From assembly GCA_963772065.1 (NCBI GenBank), contig CAVYVZ010000001.1:241904-305903 (forward strand): a DNA stretch of 64,000 nt, written 5' to 3'. Every line of letters starts with the position of its first letter. Positions within the stretch are counted from its first letter, which is position 1. The DNA is from CAVYVZ01 sp963772065. Its GTDB lineage: Bacteria; Acidobacteriota; Vicinamibacteria; Vicinamibacterales; UBA2999. The notes beneath the pieces were generated by a model. It had not been told where the DNA came from. It was given only the letters and a program-made list of their open reading frames with translations, and ran no database searches. Made by a program: the position numbers and the translations under genes. Below, one piece after another: positions 38,276-48,738 of the stretch.

Positions 38276-39664
38276 CTAGCGTTGGGTGGCGAGCTGTAGC
38301 GCTTCCCGATCCAGGAAGAGCGTGATCGCCACCCCGTCCCACTTTCCGTCGCCCTCCGGACTTCCGACCGCCTCATCCCCCAATGCGATGTACCCCGTTG
38401 CCTGCGGGAGGAGCTCGTACCGCCCGAGCAGGTACTCGCGCACCGTGCCAGCGCGGCGCCGTGCCAATCTGAACCGTTCGTCGACGGTCGACCCGGTCGC
38501 ATAGCCCTCGACCACAATCGGGTTCGTCGGTAGGTACTTCAGGTACGCAGACATCGCGGAATCGAGCCGTGCCTTGCCGTCGGCGGTCAACGTCTCCGCG
38601 GGCGCCTCCCCCTGCGCCTCCGGACCGCCGGGCCGCGCCTCGAAGAGCACCCGTGACGCGAGCCAGATGCGCGCCGCTTTGCGCTTTCCGTTCTCGAGCA
38701 GCGCGTTCCGATAGTCGGCGGGCGAAATCGCATCGAGGTCGAAATACCCGCGACGGTTGAAGAACCCGCGCAGCAGGAAGTTGTGCTTGAGCGCTTCCAT
38801 GTTGTCGGCAAGGTCGGACACGGCTTCGCGTGTTTGCCCCATCGTCACGCGCATTTCGCTCATCAGCCCCTGTGCCGGTCCCTCCTTGGAGCGAAAATCG
38901 GAAAGGGCCTTGCGAGTGTCGTCGGAGACCTGGCGTATGTTCGCCATCACGGACTTGGCTTCCTCCGCGATCTCCCTGGCACGCTGGTACAACGCGTCGT
39001 CGTTCACCAACTTGCCGATCGTCCCTTCGCCGCCCCGGATGCGCGCGCTGATCTGCTGGACATCGGCGCTGATTCGGCCGGCGTTCTTCGCGATCGCTGT
39101 GAAGTCGGGACGAACATCTTCGAGCATGGCGTGCGCGTCTTCGGCGGTGAGGGCCACCTGCTCCACCGCCTTTTCGACGTCCCCGCGGATGTCCTGAACG
39201 GTCTCTGTGAGCAGCGCGACGGTGCTGCTCGCCTGCTCCAGCAGGTCCGCAAACATGACCGGCTCGCGGCTCGGTATCGTCCCGCCTTCCGGCACGGGCG
39301 GCGCCTGTTCGGTGCCGGCTCCGATATTGAGGAAGATTGCGCCAACCAGGCCTTCCATCTGCGAGGCCGCCACCGAGTCCGTCCGCACGAGCCCGTGGAG
39401 GTCCTCGCGAACCCTCATCTTCACGCGGAACTTCCCCGCGGGTGATGGCGGGATCCGGATGTCGACGACCTCGCCGGCATCCATACCAGCCACGCGGACC
39501 ACGGCGCCGAGCTCGAGCTGCCCGAGCTTCGCGAACTCGGTGTAGACCTCGAATCGATCCTCGAACAGCATGCGCCGCTCGCCAATCATGAAGAGGCCCA
39601 CCGTGAACAGCAGTACCCCGATCACCACGAACGCACCTGCGCCTACCACCTTGGAGGTGACCAC
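38276..39664 (-). CDS. mlaD: MlaD-type MCE protein fused to an OmpA-like domain
   Basis: 462 residues from GTG 39664. N-terminal membrane anchor (GAGAFVVIGVLLFTVGLFMIG); MCE domain at about 35-115 (FAKLGQLELGAVVRVAGMDAGEVVDIRI, SVAASQMEGLVGAIFLNIGAG). Then a long helical needle-like region (about 140-320, heptad-rich) and a C-terminal OmpA-like segment (NPIVVEGYATGSTVDERFRLARRRAGTVREYLLGRY). MlaD delivers phospholipid between the inner-membrane MlaFE transporter and the periplasm. An OmpA-type peptidoglycan-binding tail is not part of classical MlaD and may anchor the needle to the cell wall (inference). Four bp separate it from the ATPase stop. Confidence 0.88.
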   Translation of the reverse strand: MVTSKVVGAGAFVVIGVLLFTVGLFMIGERRMLFEDRFEVYTEFAKLGQLELGAVVRVAGMDAGEVVDIRIPPSPAGKFRVKMRVREDLHGLVRTDSVAASQMEGLVGAIFLNIGAGTEQAPPVPEGGTIPSREPVMFADLLEQASSTVALLTETVQDIRGDVEKAVEQVALTAEDAHAMLEDVRPDFTAIAKNAGRISADVQQISARIRGGEGTIGKLVNDDALYQRAREIAEEAKSVMANIRQVSDDTRKALSDFRSKEGPAQGLMSEMRVTMGQTREAVSDLADNMEALKHNFLLRGFFNRRGYFDLDAISPADYRNALLENGKRKAARIWLASRVLFEARPGGPEAQGEAPAETLTADGKARLDSAMSAYLKYLPTNPIVVEGYATGSTVDERFRLARRRAGTVREYLLGRYELLPQATGYIALGDEAVGSPEGDGKWDGVAITLFLDREALQLATQR

Positions 39665-39668
39665 TCGC

Positions 39669-40403
39669 TCAGCCCCCTCCTTCCGACTTCATGAACGCAC
39701 GCACCATCTCGTGCTCGCTGCGCTCCAGCTCTTCGGCCGTGCCCCTGGCGATCACCCTGCCCTCGTGGAGGAAGCCGAGCTCGTCGGCGATGTGTCGGGC
39801 GCTCGGAATGTTGTGCGTCACGACGACGAGCGTGGTGCCACCCTGCTTCTGCTTGACGAGCAGTTCGTCAATCTCGCCGGAGGTGATCGGATCGAGGCCT
39901 GCACTCGGCTCATCGACGAGCAGAATGTCCGGGTCGAGCGCCATGGCGCGCGCAAGACCGGCCCGCTTCTTCATGCCTCCAGAGAGATCCGCCGGCATCC
40001 TGTCGAAGTCGCTTCCCAGCCCCACGGCGTCCAGCCGCGCCCTCGCGACGCTGCGGATCTTCTCGTCTGGCCAGTCGGTGTGTCGCCGGAGCGGGAACGC
40101 GACGTTCTCGCCGACACTGATCGAGTCGAAGAGCGCGGCATTCTGAAAGAGAAAGCCCATCGAGCGCCGCACCTCGGCGAGCTCGCGCCCTTTCAAGTGG
40201 GTTACGTCCCTGCCATGCACGATCACACGGCCCTCGTCGGGCCGAAGCAGCCCGATGATGTGCTTCAGCGTGACGCTCTTGCCGGTGCCGCTTCGGCCAA
40301 GAAGGCAGAAGGCCTTCCCCTCCGGCACCTCCAGCGTGACGTCGTCGAGCACCTTGCGGCCGTCGAACGCCTTCGTCACATGTTCGAGCGTGATGGCGGT
40401 CAT
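39669..40403 (-). CDS. mlaF: Mla-type phospholipid ABC transporter ATP-binding protein
   Basis: 244 residues with all ABC motifs: Walker A GRSGTGKS (LLGRSGTGKSVTLKHIIGLL), Q-loop FLFQNAALFDS, signature LSGGMKK, Walker B ILLVDEPSAGLDP and H-loop VVVTHN. The sequence SGGMKKRAGLARAMALDPDILLVDEP is characteristic of MlaF/Ttg2A. It powers retrograde or anterograde phospholipid movement across the envelope with MlaE and the MCE protein. ATG overlaps the MlaE stop by 4 bp. Confidence 0.92.
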   Translation of the reverse strand: MTAITLEHVTKAFDGRKVLDDVTLEVPEGKAFCLLGRSGTGKSVTLKHIIGLLRPDEGRVIVHGRDVTHLKGRELAEVRRSMGFLFQNAALFDSISVGENVAFPLRRHTDWPDEKIRSVARARLDAVGLGSDFDRMPADLSGGMKKRAGLARAMALDPDILLVDEPSAGLDPITSGEIDELLVKQKQGGTTLVVVTHNIPSARHIADELGFLHEGRVIARGTAEELERSEHEMVRAFMKSEGGG

Positions 40404-41184
40404 GCCTGATCTGGAAACAGGAAGAAGATCATCTTCACGAGCACGACATTGCTGACGATGATGAGCATCGAGGCGAGCACGACGCTGCGCGTCGAGGCCT
40501 GCCCGACACCCTCTGTCCCACGTGTGGTCGTGAAGCCCAGGTAGGACGCGACGGTGCCGATGATCATGCCGAACACCGCCGTCTTGAGCGTCGCAGGAAT
40601 GAAGGTTTCGAAGTCGATGAACGAGAACGCGCGGCGGAAATAGAGGTCCCAGGACATCCCGCTGATCGTGGCCTCGGCAAGGTAGCCGCCGATGATGCCG
40701 GAGAAGTCCATGATCGTGGTGAGCAGCGGCATCGCGATGATGCACGCGAGGATGCGCGTGACCGCGAGAAACTTGAACGAGTCCACCGCCACCGCCTCGA
40801 GCGCGTCGATCTGTTCCGTGACCTTCATGGCGCCCAGCTCTGCGCCGATGCCGGCGCCGACGCGGCCCGACATCGAGCAGCGCCGCAGACGAGCGGTCCG
40901 GTTTCTCGAATGAGGGCGACCGCAAGGCCGGCCGGGATCATCGCCTCGGCGCCAAAGCGCTCGAGCGACGCGCGCGTGTGCATCGAGAGGACCACGCCCA
41001 TGGCGAAGCCGGACGTGGCGATGAGCGGCGCGGATCGCCAGCCGAACTCGTAGACGTGCCGCAGGATCTCGCCGAACTCGAACGGCGGGCGGAACGCTTC
41101 GCGCAATGCGCGCAGTCCGAATATCGAAACGTCGCCCACCCACGCCAGCATCCCAAGGATAAGGGCGCCGACACGCTCGGTCAT
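40400..41184 (-). CDS. mlaE: Mla-type ABC transporter permease (one frame break)
   Basis: Start ATG 41184 (MTERVGALILGMLAW). The N-terminal half (FEFGEILRHVYEFGWRSAPLIATSGFAMGVVLSMHTRASLERFGAEAMIPAGLAVALIRETGPL) and the C-terminal half (GRVGAGIGAELGAMKVTEQIDALEAVAVDSF onward) lie in different frames. The switch is near 40875-40890; here one base seems to be missing rather than added. The joined protein of about 261 residues has the MlaE/YrbE family (PF02405) signature GRVGAGIGAELGAMKVTEQIDAL and five helices. First gene of the mlaEFD operon, 77 bp downstream of an NtrC-type regulator. Confidence 0.88.
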
Positions 41185-41260
41185 GCCCCGGCCGTTGTGC
41201 AACGGATGGGCCAACCAATCTTTGGCGATTCGTCGGTTTGCGATTCGATGATTCTCGAAG

Positions 41261-42688
<1,428 letters not shown>

Positions 42689-42832
42689 ACTGGGCCCGGT
42701 AATCTACCGCAGTGGTGCGTTGGCAATCAATACATTTCTGACGCCAGCGCCCAATAAGCCTACAGACTGTAACATTTTTATGCGCTTCCGGTGGCGCGCT
42801 TCGATCGTCGAGGCCTGGATATAATGCCGAGC

Positions 42833-43018
42833 ATGTCCGACCCGGTCGCGCCGGGGCACCACCCGGCACTGCCTCGCGTCGTTACTTCGACGCGAAAACA
42901 GCCTGAAAACGACGATCGCGAGATCTGCGAGCGATGCGGGAAAGCGGAGATGTACCGGATGCACGCAGTCTGGCGATGCCCTGAATGCGGATTCAAGACC
43001 GACTGTTGCGGATGGTAG
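42833..43018 (+). CDS. Small zinc-ribbon protein
   Basis: 61 residues from ATG 42833 (an in-frame ATG at 42824 is possible). The C-terminus holds two Cys pairs, CERCGKAEMY and CPECGFKTDCCGW, spaced like a zinc ribbon. The N-terminus is Pro/His-rich and unstructured. A TATAAT-like box at 42819-42824 sits only a few bases before the ATG, so transcription may start at or next to the start codon. Stop lies 3 bp before the liuB start, so it may be cotranscribed with the leucine-degradation operon. Function unknown. Confidence 0.6.
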   Translation: MSDPVAPGHHPALPRVVTSTRKQPENDDREICERCGKAEMYRMHAVWRCPECGFKTDCCGW

Positions 43019-43021
43019 CTG

Positions 43022-44630
43022 GTGGACGTTCTCGAATCGCACCTCCGCACCGACAGCCCTGACTTCAAGGAGAACCACAGGCGGATGAACCGCCTCGTCG
43101 CTGAGCTGCGGGAGCGGTTGGCGACGGCGCGCGAAGGCGGCGGCCCTCGTTACGTGCAGCGGCATCGCGAGCAGGGCAAGCTCCCGGTTCGCGAACGGAT
43201 CGACAAGCTGCTCGATCCGGGGTCCCCCTTTCTCGAGCTCTCGGCGCTGGCGGCCTGGGACATGTACGACAACGAAGCGCCCGGCGCCGGCATCGTGACC
43301 GGCATCGGCCGCGTCTCGGGCCGAGAAGTGGTGGTCGTGGCAAATGACGCCACCGTCAAGGGCGGCACGTACTATCCGGTCACCGTCAAGAAGCACGTGC
43401 GCGCGCAGCAGGTGGCGATGGACAACCGGCTGCCGTGCGTCTACCTCGTCGACTCGGGAGGCGCATTCCTCCCGCTCCAGGCCGACGTCTTCCCGGACAA
43501 GGAGCACTTCGGCCGCATCTTCTTCAACCAGGCGCGCATGTCCGCCGAGCGAATCCCGCAGATCGCCGTCGTGATGGGATCCTGCACGGCGGGCGGCGCA
43601 TACGTCCCCGCGATGTCCGACGAGACGATCATCGTCAAAGGCACCGGGACGATCTTCCTCGGCTGGTCCGCCGCTCGTGAAGGCCGCTACGGGTGAAGAG
43701 GTGACCGCCGAGGAGCTCGGCGGCGCCGACGTGCACACACGGTTCTCGGGCGCCGCGGATTACTTTGCCGAAGACGACGAGCACGCGCTGCACCTGGCGC
43801 GGACGGTGGTGTCCACGCTGAACACGGCGAAGCACGTCCCCGCCGATGTGGTGGCACCAGAGGAACCGGCGTACGACCCGGCGGAGATCTACGGCGTGGT
43901 GAACTGGGACGTGCGCAAGCCCTACGACGTCCGGGAAGTCATCGCGCGGCTCGTCGACGGATCTCGCTTCGACGAGTTCAAGGAACGATACGCGCCGACG
44001 GTGGTCACCGGCTTCGCGCGCCTCCATGGCTTTCTGGTGGGTATCGTCGCAAACAACGGAGTCCTCTTCTCCGAGTCGGCGCTGAAGGCCACGCATTTCA
44101 TCGAGATGTGCAACCTGCGCGGCATCCCGCTCATCTTCCTGCAGAACATCACCGGCTTCATGGTCGGCCGGCAGTACGAGCGCGGCGGCATCGCGAAGGA
44201 CGGCGCGAAGATGGTGCACGCGGTGGCGAACTCCGTGGTCCCGAAGTTCACGGTCATCATCGGCGGATCGTTCGGCGCCGGGAACTACGGGATGTGCGGG
44301 CGCGCCTACGAGCCGCGCTTGCTCTGGATGTGGCCGAACGCGCGCATCTCGGTGATGGGCGGCGAGCAGGCGGCCGGCGTCCTCACCACGGTGAAGCGCG
44401 ATCAGCTCGCGCGCGAAGGCAAGGCGTTCTCCGAGGAGGACGAGCGAGCGATCCGGGATCCCATTCTCGCCAAGTACGAGCACGAAGGCTCCCCCTACTA
44501 TTCCACCGCGCGGCTGTGGGACGATGGGATCCTCGATCCGGCGCAGACGCGCCAGGCGCTCGCGCTCGGAATCGCGGCGGCGTTCAACGCGCCAATCGCC
44601 GAACCGAAGTTCGGGATCTTCCGCATGTAA
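43022..44630 (+). CDS. liuB: Methylcrotonoyl-CoA carboxylase, carboxyltransferase subunit (one frame break)
   Basis: Reads as the beta (biotin-dependent carboxyltransferase) subunit of 3-methylcrotonyl-CoA carboxylase, about 535 residues, after removing an inserted T near 43663 (CTCGGCTGG). Diagnostic phrases: GKLPVRERIDKLLDPGSPFLELS, GGTYYPVTVKKHVRAQQVA, VDSGGAFLPLQADVFPDK, LVKAATGEEVTAEELGGADVH and LQNITGFMVGRQYERGGIAKDGAKMV. The enzyme carboxylates 3-methylcrotonyl-CoA in leucine breakdown using carboxybiotin from LiuD/BCCP. GTG start at 43022. It heads liuB-liuC-liuD-BCCP-liuE; no isovaleryl-CoA dehydrogenase (liuA) is present in the window. Confidence 0.92.
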
Positions 44631-44704
44631 TCAACCGCGAAAATCACGAAATGCACGAAACGGTAAAATCTTCTTTCCTGTATTTCGTGCGTTTCGTGGT
44701 TTGA
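44631..44704. repeat. Palindromic intergenic repeat, CACGAAA type, copy 2
   Basis: Left arm 44631-44660 and right arm 44681-44704 (TTTCGTGCGTTTCGTGG) form a hairpin. Unit words CCGCGAAA, CACGAAA and GCACGAAA match the copy at 1061-1125. It fills most of the liuB-liuC gap. Confidence 0.8.
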
Positions 44705-44715
44705 TTCCGACATCC

Positions 44716-45502
44716 ATGCCCTTCCAATTCCTCAGTACACGACGCGACGGAGGCGTCGAGTACGTCACGTTGAACCGGCCGGACGTTCGCAACGCCTTCA
44801 ACGAGCATGTCATCGTCGAGCTGACGCGCTGGGCCGAGACGACCGCCGCCGACAGGTCGGTCCGATGCGTCGTCCTGGCGGGCGCCGGGAAAGTCTTTTG
44901 CGCCGGAGCGGACCTGACGTGGATGTCGAAGATGGTGACGTACACTCACGAGGAGAACGTGCGCGACGCCCGCTCGATGGCACGCATGTTCTCGCTGCTC
45001 GACACTCTGCCCGTGCCGCTCATCGGCCGCGTTCACGGCGCCGCGCTCGGTGGCGGCTCGGGGCTCGCGGCTGTCTGCGACCTCGTCGTGGCCGATGAAG
45101 GCGCCGCGTTCGGGTTCACGGAGGTGAAGCTGGGCATCCTGCCGGCGGTGATCTCGCCGTATGCGCTCGCCAAAATCGGGCGCTCCGCCGCGCGCGAGCT
45201 GTTCTTGACCGGCATGCGCTTCGGTGCGCAGCGCGCGAAAGAGATCGGCCTCGTCCATGCGGTTGTCCCGCTCGCCGAGCTCGACGCCAGAGTCCAGGAG
45301 TACGTCGCCGAGATCCTGAGCGGCGGCACCCGAGGGCATCGCGGCCGCCAAGGCGCTCATTCCGAAGGTCTGGATGCGGCCGGCCGCGGAGGCGATGGAT
45401 CTCACCGCCGAAACCATTGCCGAGCGGCGCGCATCGCCAGAGGGCCAGGAGGGAATGAGGGCGTTTCTGGAGAAGCGCAAAGCTCGCTGGAACCCGGACT
45501 GA
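44716..45502 (+). CDS. liuC: Methylglutaconyl-CoA hydratase-like enoyl-CoA hydratase (one frame break)
   Basis: From ATG 44716, about 261 residues of crotonase fold: FCAGADLTWMSKM (oxyanion hole), IGRVHGAALGGGSGLAAVCDLVVADEGAAFGFTEVKLGILPAVISPYA. The DLTWM and GFTEVKLGILPA phrases are those of LiuC, which hydrates 3-methylglutaconyl-CoA to HMG-CoA. An extra base near 45328 breaks the frame; the end (ERRASPEGQEGMRAFLEKRKARWNPD) continues in the shifted frame, with stop at 45500-45502. That stop shares its last base with the liuD ATG (TGATG). Confidence 0.9.
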
Positions 45503-46996
45503 TGTTCCGCCGCATTCTCATCGCCAATCGCGGCGAGATCGCGCTGCGTGTGCTGCGGGCGTGCCGCGAGCTCGACATCGAGTCCGTGGCCGTGTTCTCG
45601 GACGCCGACGAGCGCGCTCCGCATGTGATGCACGCCGATCACGCATTCAGAGTCGGACCCGCCGGCGCCTGCCGAAAGCTACCTCTCGATCGAGGCGATC
45701 CTGCAGGCGGCGCGCGATGCGCGCGTCGAGGCCATTCACCCTGGCTACGGCTTCCTGTCGGAAAACGCCGACTTCGCGAGGGCGTGCCACCAAGCCGGCG
45801 TGGTCTTCATCGGCCCGCCGGCGGATGCGCTCGACCGCATGGGATCCAAGATTGCCGCGCGGGCGTTGGCCGAGCGAGCGGGCGTACCGGTCGTGCCCGG
45901 CGAGACCCCTGCGGATCAATCGGATGACGCGGTCGCGGCTGCCGCGCGGCGCATCGGCTTCCCGGCGCTCATAAAGCCCTCGGAAGGTGGCGGCGGCATC
46001 GGAATGAAGGCGGTACGAAGCGAACCATCGCTCGTGCCGGCGATCCGGCAGGCAAGGCGTGAGGCGATGTCGGCATTTGGTGACGGCACCCTCTACATCG
46101 AGCGCCTCGTGGAGGAACCTCGACACGTCGAGCTCCAGGTCTTCGCAGATCACCACGGCCGCGTCGTGCATCTGTTCGAACGCGAATGTTCGATTCAGCG
46201 GCGCCATCAGAAGGTGGTCGAGGAAACACCGAGCGCGGCCGTGACGCCCGGGCTTCGGAAGCGGATGGGCGACGCCGCGGTCGCGATCGCGCGCGCAGCG
46301 GAATACCGGAACGCTGGCACCGTCGAGTTTCTCGTCGAAGGCCGAGGGGACGCGGCGCATTTCTATTTCCTCGAGATGAACACCAGGCTCCAGGTGGAGC
46401 ACGCGATCACCGAGCAGGTCACCGGCGTCGACCTCGTGCGCGCGCAAATCACCGTCGCCGCGGGTGGCCCGGTGCCCTGGACGCAGGAGCAGCTCACTCA
46501 ACGCGGTCACGCGATCGAGGCGCGCATCTACGCCGAGGATCCGGCGCAGGACGATCTGCCCCAAGCGGGGCCGCTGCTGCTCTACCGCGAGCCAACCATG
46601 CCCGGCATACGGATCGATTCGGGTGTGGTGGAAGGAGGCAATGTCTCGGTTCATTACGACCCGATGCTCGCGAAGTTGATCGCAACGGCAGAAACACGCG
46701 ACGCCGCACGGCGCCGCGCAATCACCGCACTGCGAAGCTTTCCGATCCTCGGCGTGCGGACGAACATCGCTTTGTTGATCGCAATTCTCGAACACCCGCG
46801 CTTCGCGTCCGGCGATGTCGACACCGGTTTCCTCGACGCCGAACGCGAAGCGCTGCGAGAGAACACGGCGCCGCCGCCCGCGGCCATGCTCGTTGCACGA
46901 GCGGCGGAACACATGGGGCCAGACAACGTGGCCGGGACGGCCGCGCAGCCAGACCAGCCTGATCCATGGGCCACATTGCGGGGTTGGCGTGGCTGA
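45502..46996 (+). CDS. liuD: Methylcrotonoyl-CoA carboxylase, biotin carboxylase part (one frame break)
   Basis: ATP-grasp biotin carboxylase of about 498 residues: FRRILIANRGEIALRVLRACRELDIE at the N-terminus, HPGYGFLSENADFARAC, KPSEGGGGIGMKAV nucleotide loop, ERLVEEPRHVELQVFAD, ERECSIQRRHQKVVEE, FLEMNTRLQVEHAITE and GHAIEARIYAEDP. It carboxylates the biotin carried on BCCP. An inserted base near 45664 (GGACCCGCCGG) splits the first 50 residues from the rest. The stop at 46994-46996 precedes a separate BCCP frame. In most bacteria the BCCP is fused to this polypeptide. Confidence 0.92.
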
Positions 46997-47381
46997 CCTG
47001 ACCGTCACGCGGATCGGCAAGGGCGTGTATCGCGTGAGCGACGGCACCCAGGGCCGTGTGGCCTACGCGGCCGGACCTCCTGGCGAACGGTGGGTCTTTC
47101 TCGACGGGAGTGTGTATGTCTTCGACCTGACTCAGCGTTCGAAGGTCGCGACCAGACGGAAGGCCGATGAACACGCGCTCGCCGCGCCCATGCCCGCGAC
47201 GGTCGTCGCGATCACCGCGGAGCCAGGCCAGCGCGTCTCAACAGGTGACGTGCTGATCGTCCTCGAGGCAATGAAGATGGAGCTGCCGATCAAGTCGCCT
47301 CGCGATGGGGTGGTGAAATCCATCGCCTGTCGGCCTGGGGAGCTCGTCCAACCCGGCGTCGCGCTGCTGGAGCTCGAATGA
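46989..47381 (+). CDS. Biotin carboxyl carrier (BCCP) domain protein
   Basis: 130 residues from a GTG at 46989 that overlaps the liuD stop by 8 bp. The N-terminal part (ADLTVTRIGKGVYRVSDG) resembles the linker region of fused LiuD proteins. The C-terminus holds the biotinyl domain with the attachment site EAMKM (VLEAMKMELPIKSP). Either this is a real split of the alpha subunit into two coupled genes, or one more frame error divides a single liuD; the high rate of insertions here makes the second quite possible. The stop overlaps the liuE ATG by 4 bp (ATGA). Confidence 0.85.
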   Translation: MADLTVTRIGKGVYRVSDGTQGRVAYAAGPPGERWVFLDGSVYVFDLTQRSKVATRRKADEHALAAPMPATVVAITAEPGQRVSTGDVLIVLEAMKMELPIKSPRDGVVKSIACRPGELVQPGVALLELE

Positions 47382-48298
47382 ACAACGTGCCGGCCCGCGT
47401 TCAGATCGTCGAGGTCGGGCCGCGCGACGGCCTCCAGAACGAGGCGGCGCGCATTCCCACGTCCGACAAGATCGCGTTCGTCGATCGCCTGACCGCCGCG
47501 GGGCACTCCGTCATCGAGGTCTCCGCCTTCGTCAGCCCGAAGTGGGTCCCGCAGATGGCCGACGCGGCCGAAGTATTTGCGGGTATCAGGAGAAAGCCCG
47601 GCGTGCGCTACACGGCGCTCGTGCCGAACCTGACGGGGCTCGCGCGGGCACGCGATGCACGCGTCGACGAGATTGCAATATTCGCCGCTGCCTCAGACTC
47701 GTTCAGCACCCGCAACATCAATCAGACCATCGACGAGTCCCTGGCTACCTACGCCACTGTGTGCCAGCAGGCCGTCGCCTCGGGACTCCGCGTGCGCGGC
47801 TATGTATCCACCGCATTCGGGTGTCCGTTCGAGGGCCCCGTGGCGCCGGCCAGAGTGGCCGATGTCGCCGCCCGGCTCATCGATCTCGGTGCATACGAAG
47901 TTGCGATCAGCGACACCATCGGCATCGCACATCCGGGTCAGGTAGCCGAGGTCGTCGGCGAGGTGACGAGGCGCGTACCGCTGACACGCGTGGCGCTGCA
48001 CTTCCACGATACGCGCGGCACGGCGCTCGCCAACGTACTCGCCGGGTTGCAGGCGGGGGTGACGACGTTCGATGCTTCGGCTGGCGGGCTCGGCGGCTGT
48101 CCGTACGCGCCTGGCGCGGCGGGAAATCTCGCGACCGAGGATCTGATCTACATGCTGGATGGTTTGCGGGTCGAGACGGGTGTGCGGCTTGAAGGCGTCA
48201 TCGAGGCGTCACGGGCGATCGAACCGCTGCTCGGACACCGCCTGCCCTCGCGCATGGTCCAGGCGGCGACCGCGTCGAAGGCCGCGAATCGGAACTGA
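47378..48298 (+). CDS. liuE: Hydroxymethylglutaryl-CoA lyase
   Basis: 306 residues, DRE-TIM metallolyase fold. N-terminus QIVEVGPRDGLQNEAARIPTSDKIAFVDRL carries the metal/base residues of HMG-CoA lyase (RDGLQNE). VSAFVSPKWVPQMADAAE, HFHDTRGTALANVLAGLQAGVTTFDASAGGLGGCPYAPGAAGN with the catalytic Cys loop (GGCPYAPGA), and TEDLIYMLDGL follow. It cleaves HMG-CoA to acetoacetate and acetyl-CoA, the last step of leucine breakdown begun by the upstream genes. Start overlaps the BCCP stop. Confidence 0.95.
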   Translation: MNNVPARVQIVEVGPRDGLQNEAARIPTSDKIAFVDRLTAAGHSVIEVSAFVSPKWVPQMADAAEVFAGIRRKPGVRYTALVPNLTGLARARDARVDEIAIFAAASDSFSTRNINQTIDESLATYATVCQQAVASGLRVRGYVSTAFGCPFEGPVAPARVADVAARLIDLGAYEVAISDTIGIAHPGQVAEVVGEVTRRVPLTRVALHFHDTRGTALANVLAGLQAGVTTFDASAGGLGGCPYAPGAAGNLATEDLIYMLDGLRVETGVRLEGVIEASRAIEPLLGHRLPSRMVQAATASKAANRN

Positions 48299-48307
48299 GA
48301 ATGGGAG

Positions 48308-48727
48308 TTAAGAATTCTGCGTCGCGGCGGTTCCCGGATCGCTCGTGCCGGCGACCTCGTTCGCGACGCCGGTGATCGTCGTCTCGAGCGGAAGCTGCCC
48401 GGCCTCGGCGGCCTTCATTGCAGCGACGACCTCTTCGAACGGGTGCATGTTGATGGCGTCGTAGTCCGGCGGGCAGCCGAACTCGCGCTGCTGCGGCGCG
48501 GTCGGGTTCCCGAGCGTGACGCACAAGCCGCACCCGATGCAGAGATCGGCGCGAACCGCGCAGACCATGCGGCCGTCGTTGTCGGGCACTTCGACGATGC
48601 AGCCGTGGACCGGACAGGCGGCCTGACAGATCGAGCAGGCAAAGGCGCCAAAACAGTGATCCGGGTCGATGACCGCAATCGTGCGCGGCGCTTTCTTGCG
48701 GGGGCCCGACATCCGCTTGGTCCACAT
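48308..48727 (-). CDS. Ferredoxin-like protein with atypical Cys spacing
   Basis: 139 residues from ATG 48727. The first cluster region reads C-x5-C-x2-C-x3-C-P (HCFGAFACSICQAACP), with a three-residue insertion compared with the usual CxxCxxCxxxCP. The second reads CIGCGLCVTLGNP, where the fourth Cys is missing, so it could hold only a 3Fe-4S cluster or recruit a nearby Cys (GCI, MVCAV, FGCPP). The C-terminal 45 residues are helical (MHPFEEVVAAMKAAEAGQ). Probably a soluble electron carrier. It converges with liuE (9 bp between stops), and a large inverted repeat lies just upstream of its start. Confidence 0.75.
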   Translation of the reverse strand: MWTKRMSGPRKKAPRTIAVIDPDHCFGAFACSICQAACPVHGCIVEVPDNDGRMVCAVRADLCIGCGLCVTLGNPTAPQQREFGCPPDYDAINMHPFEEVVAAMKAAEAGQLPLETTITGVANEVAGTSDPGTAATQNS

Positions 48728-48738
48728 GGTTGGATTAT

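Noticed and set aside
43600..43720. Programmed frameshift in liuB
   Set aside because: No slippery heptamer or downstream structure; one extra T explains it, and similar single insertions occur in many neighbours.
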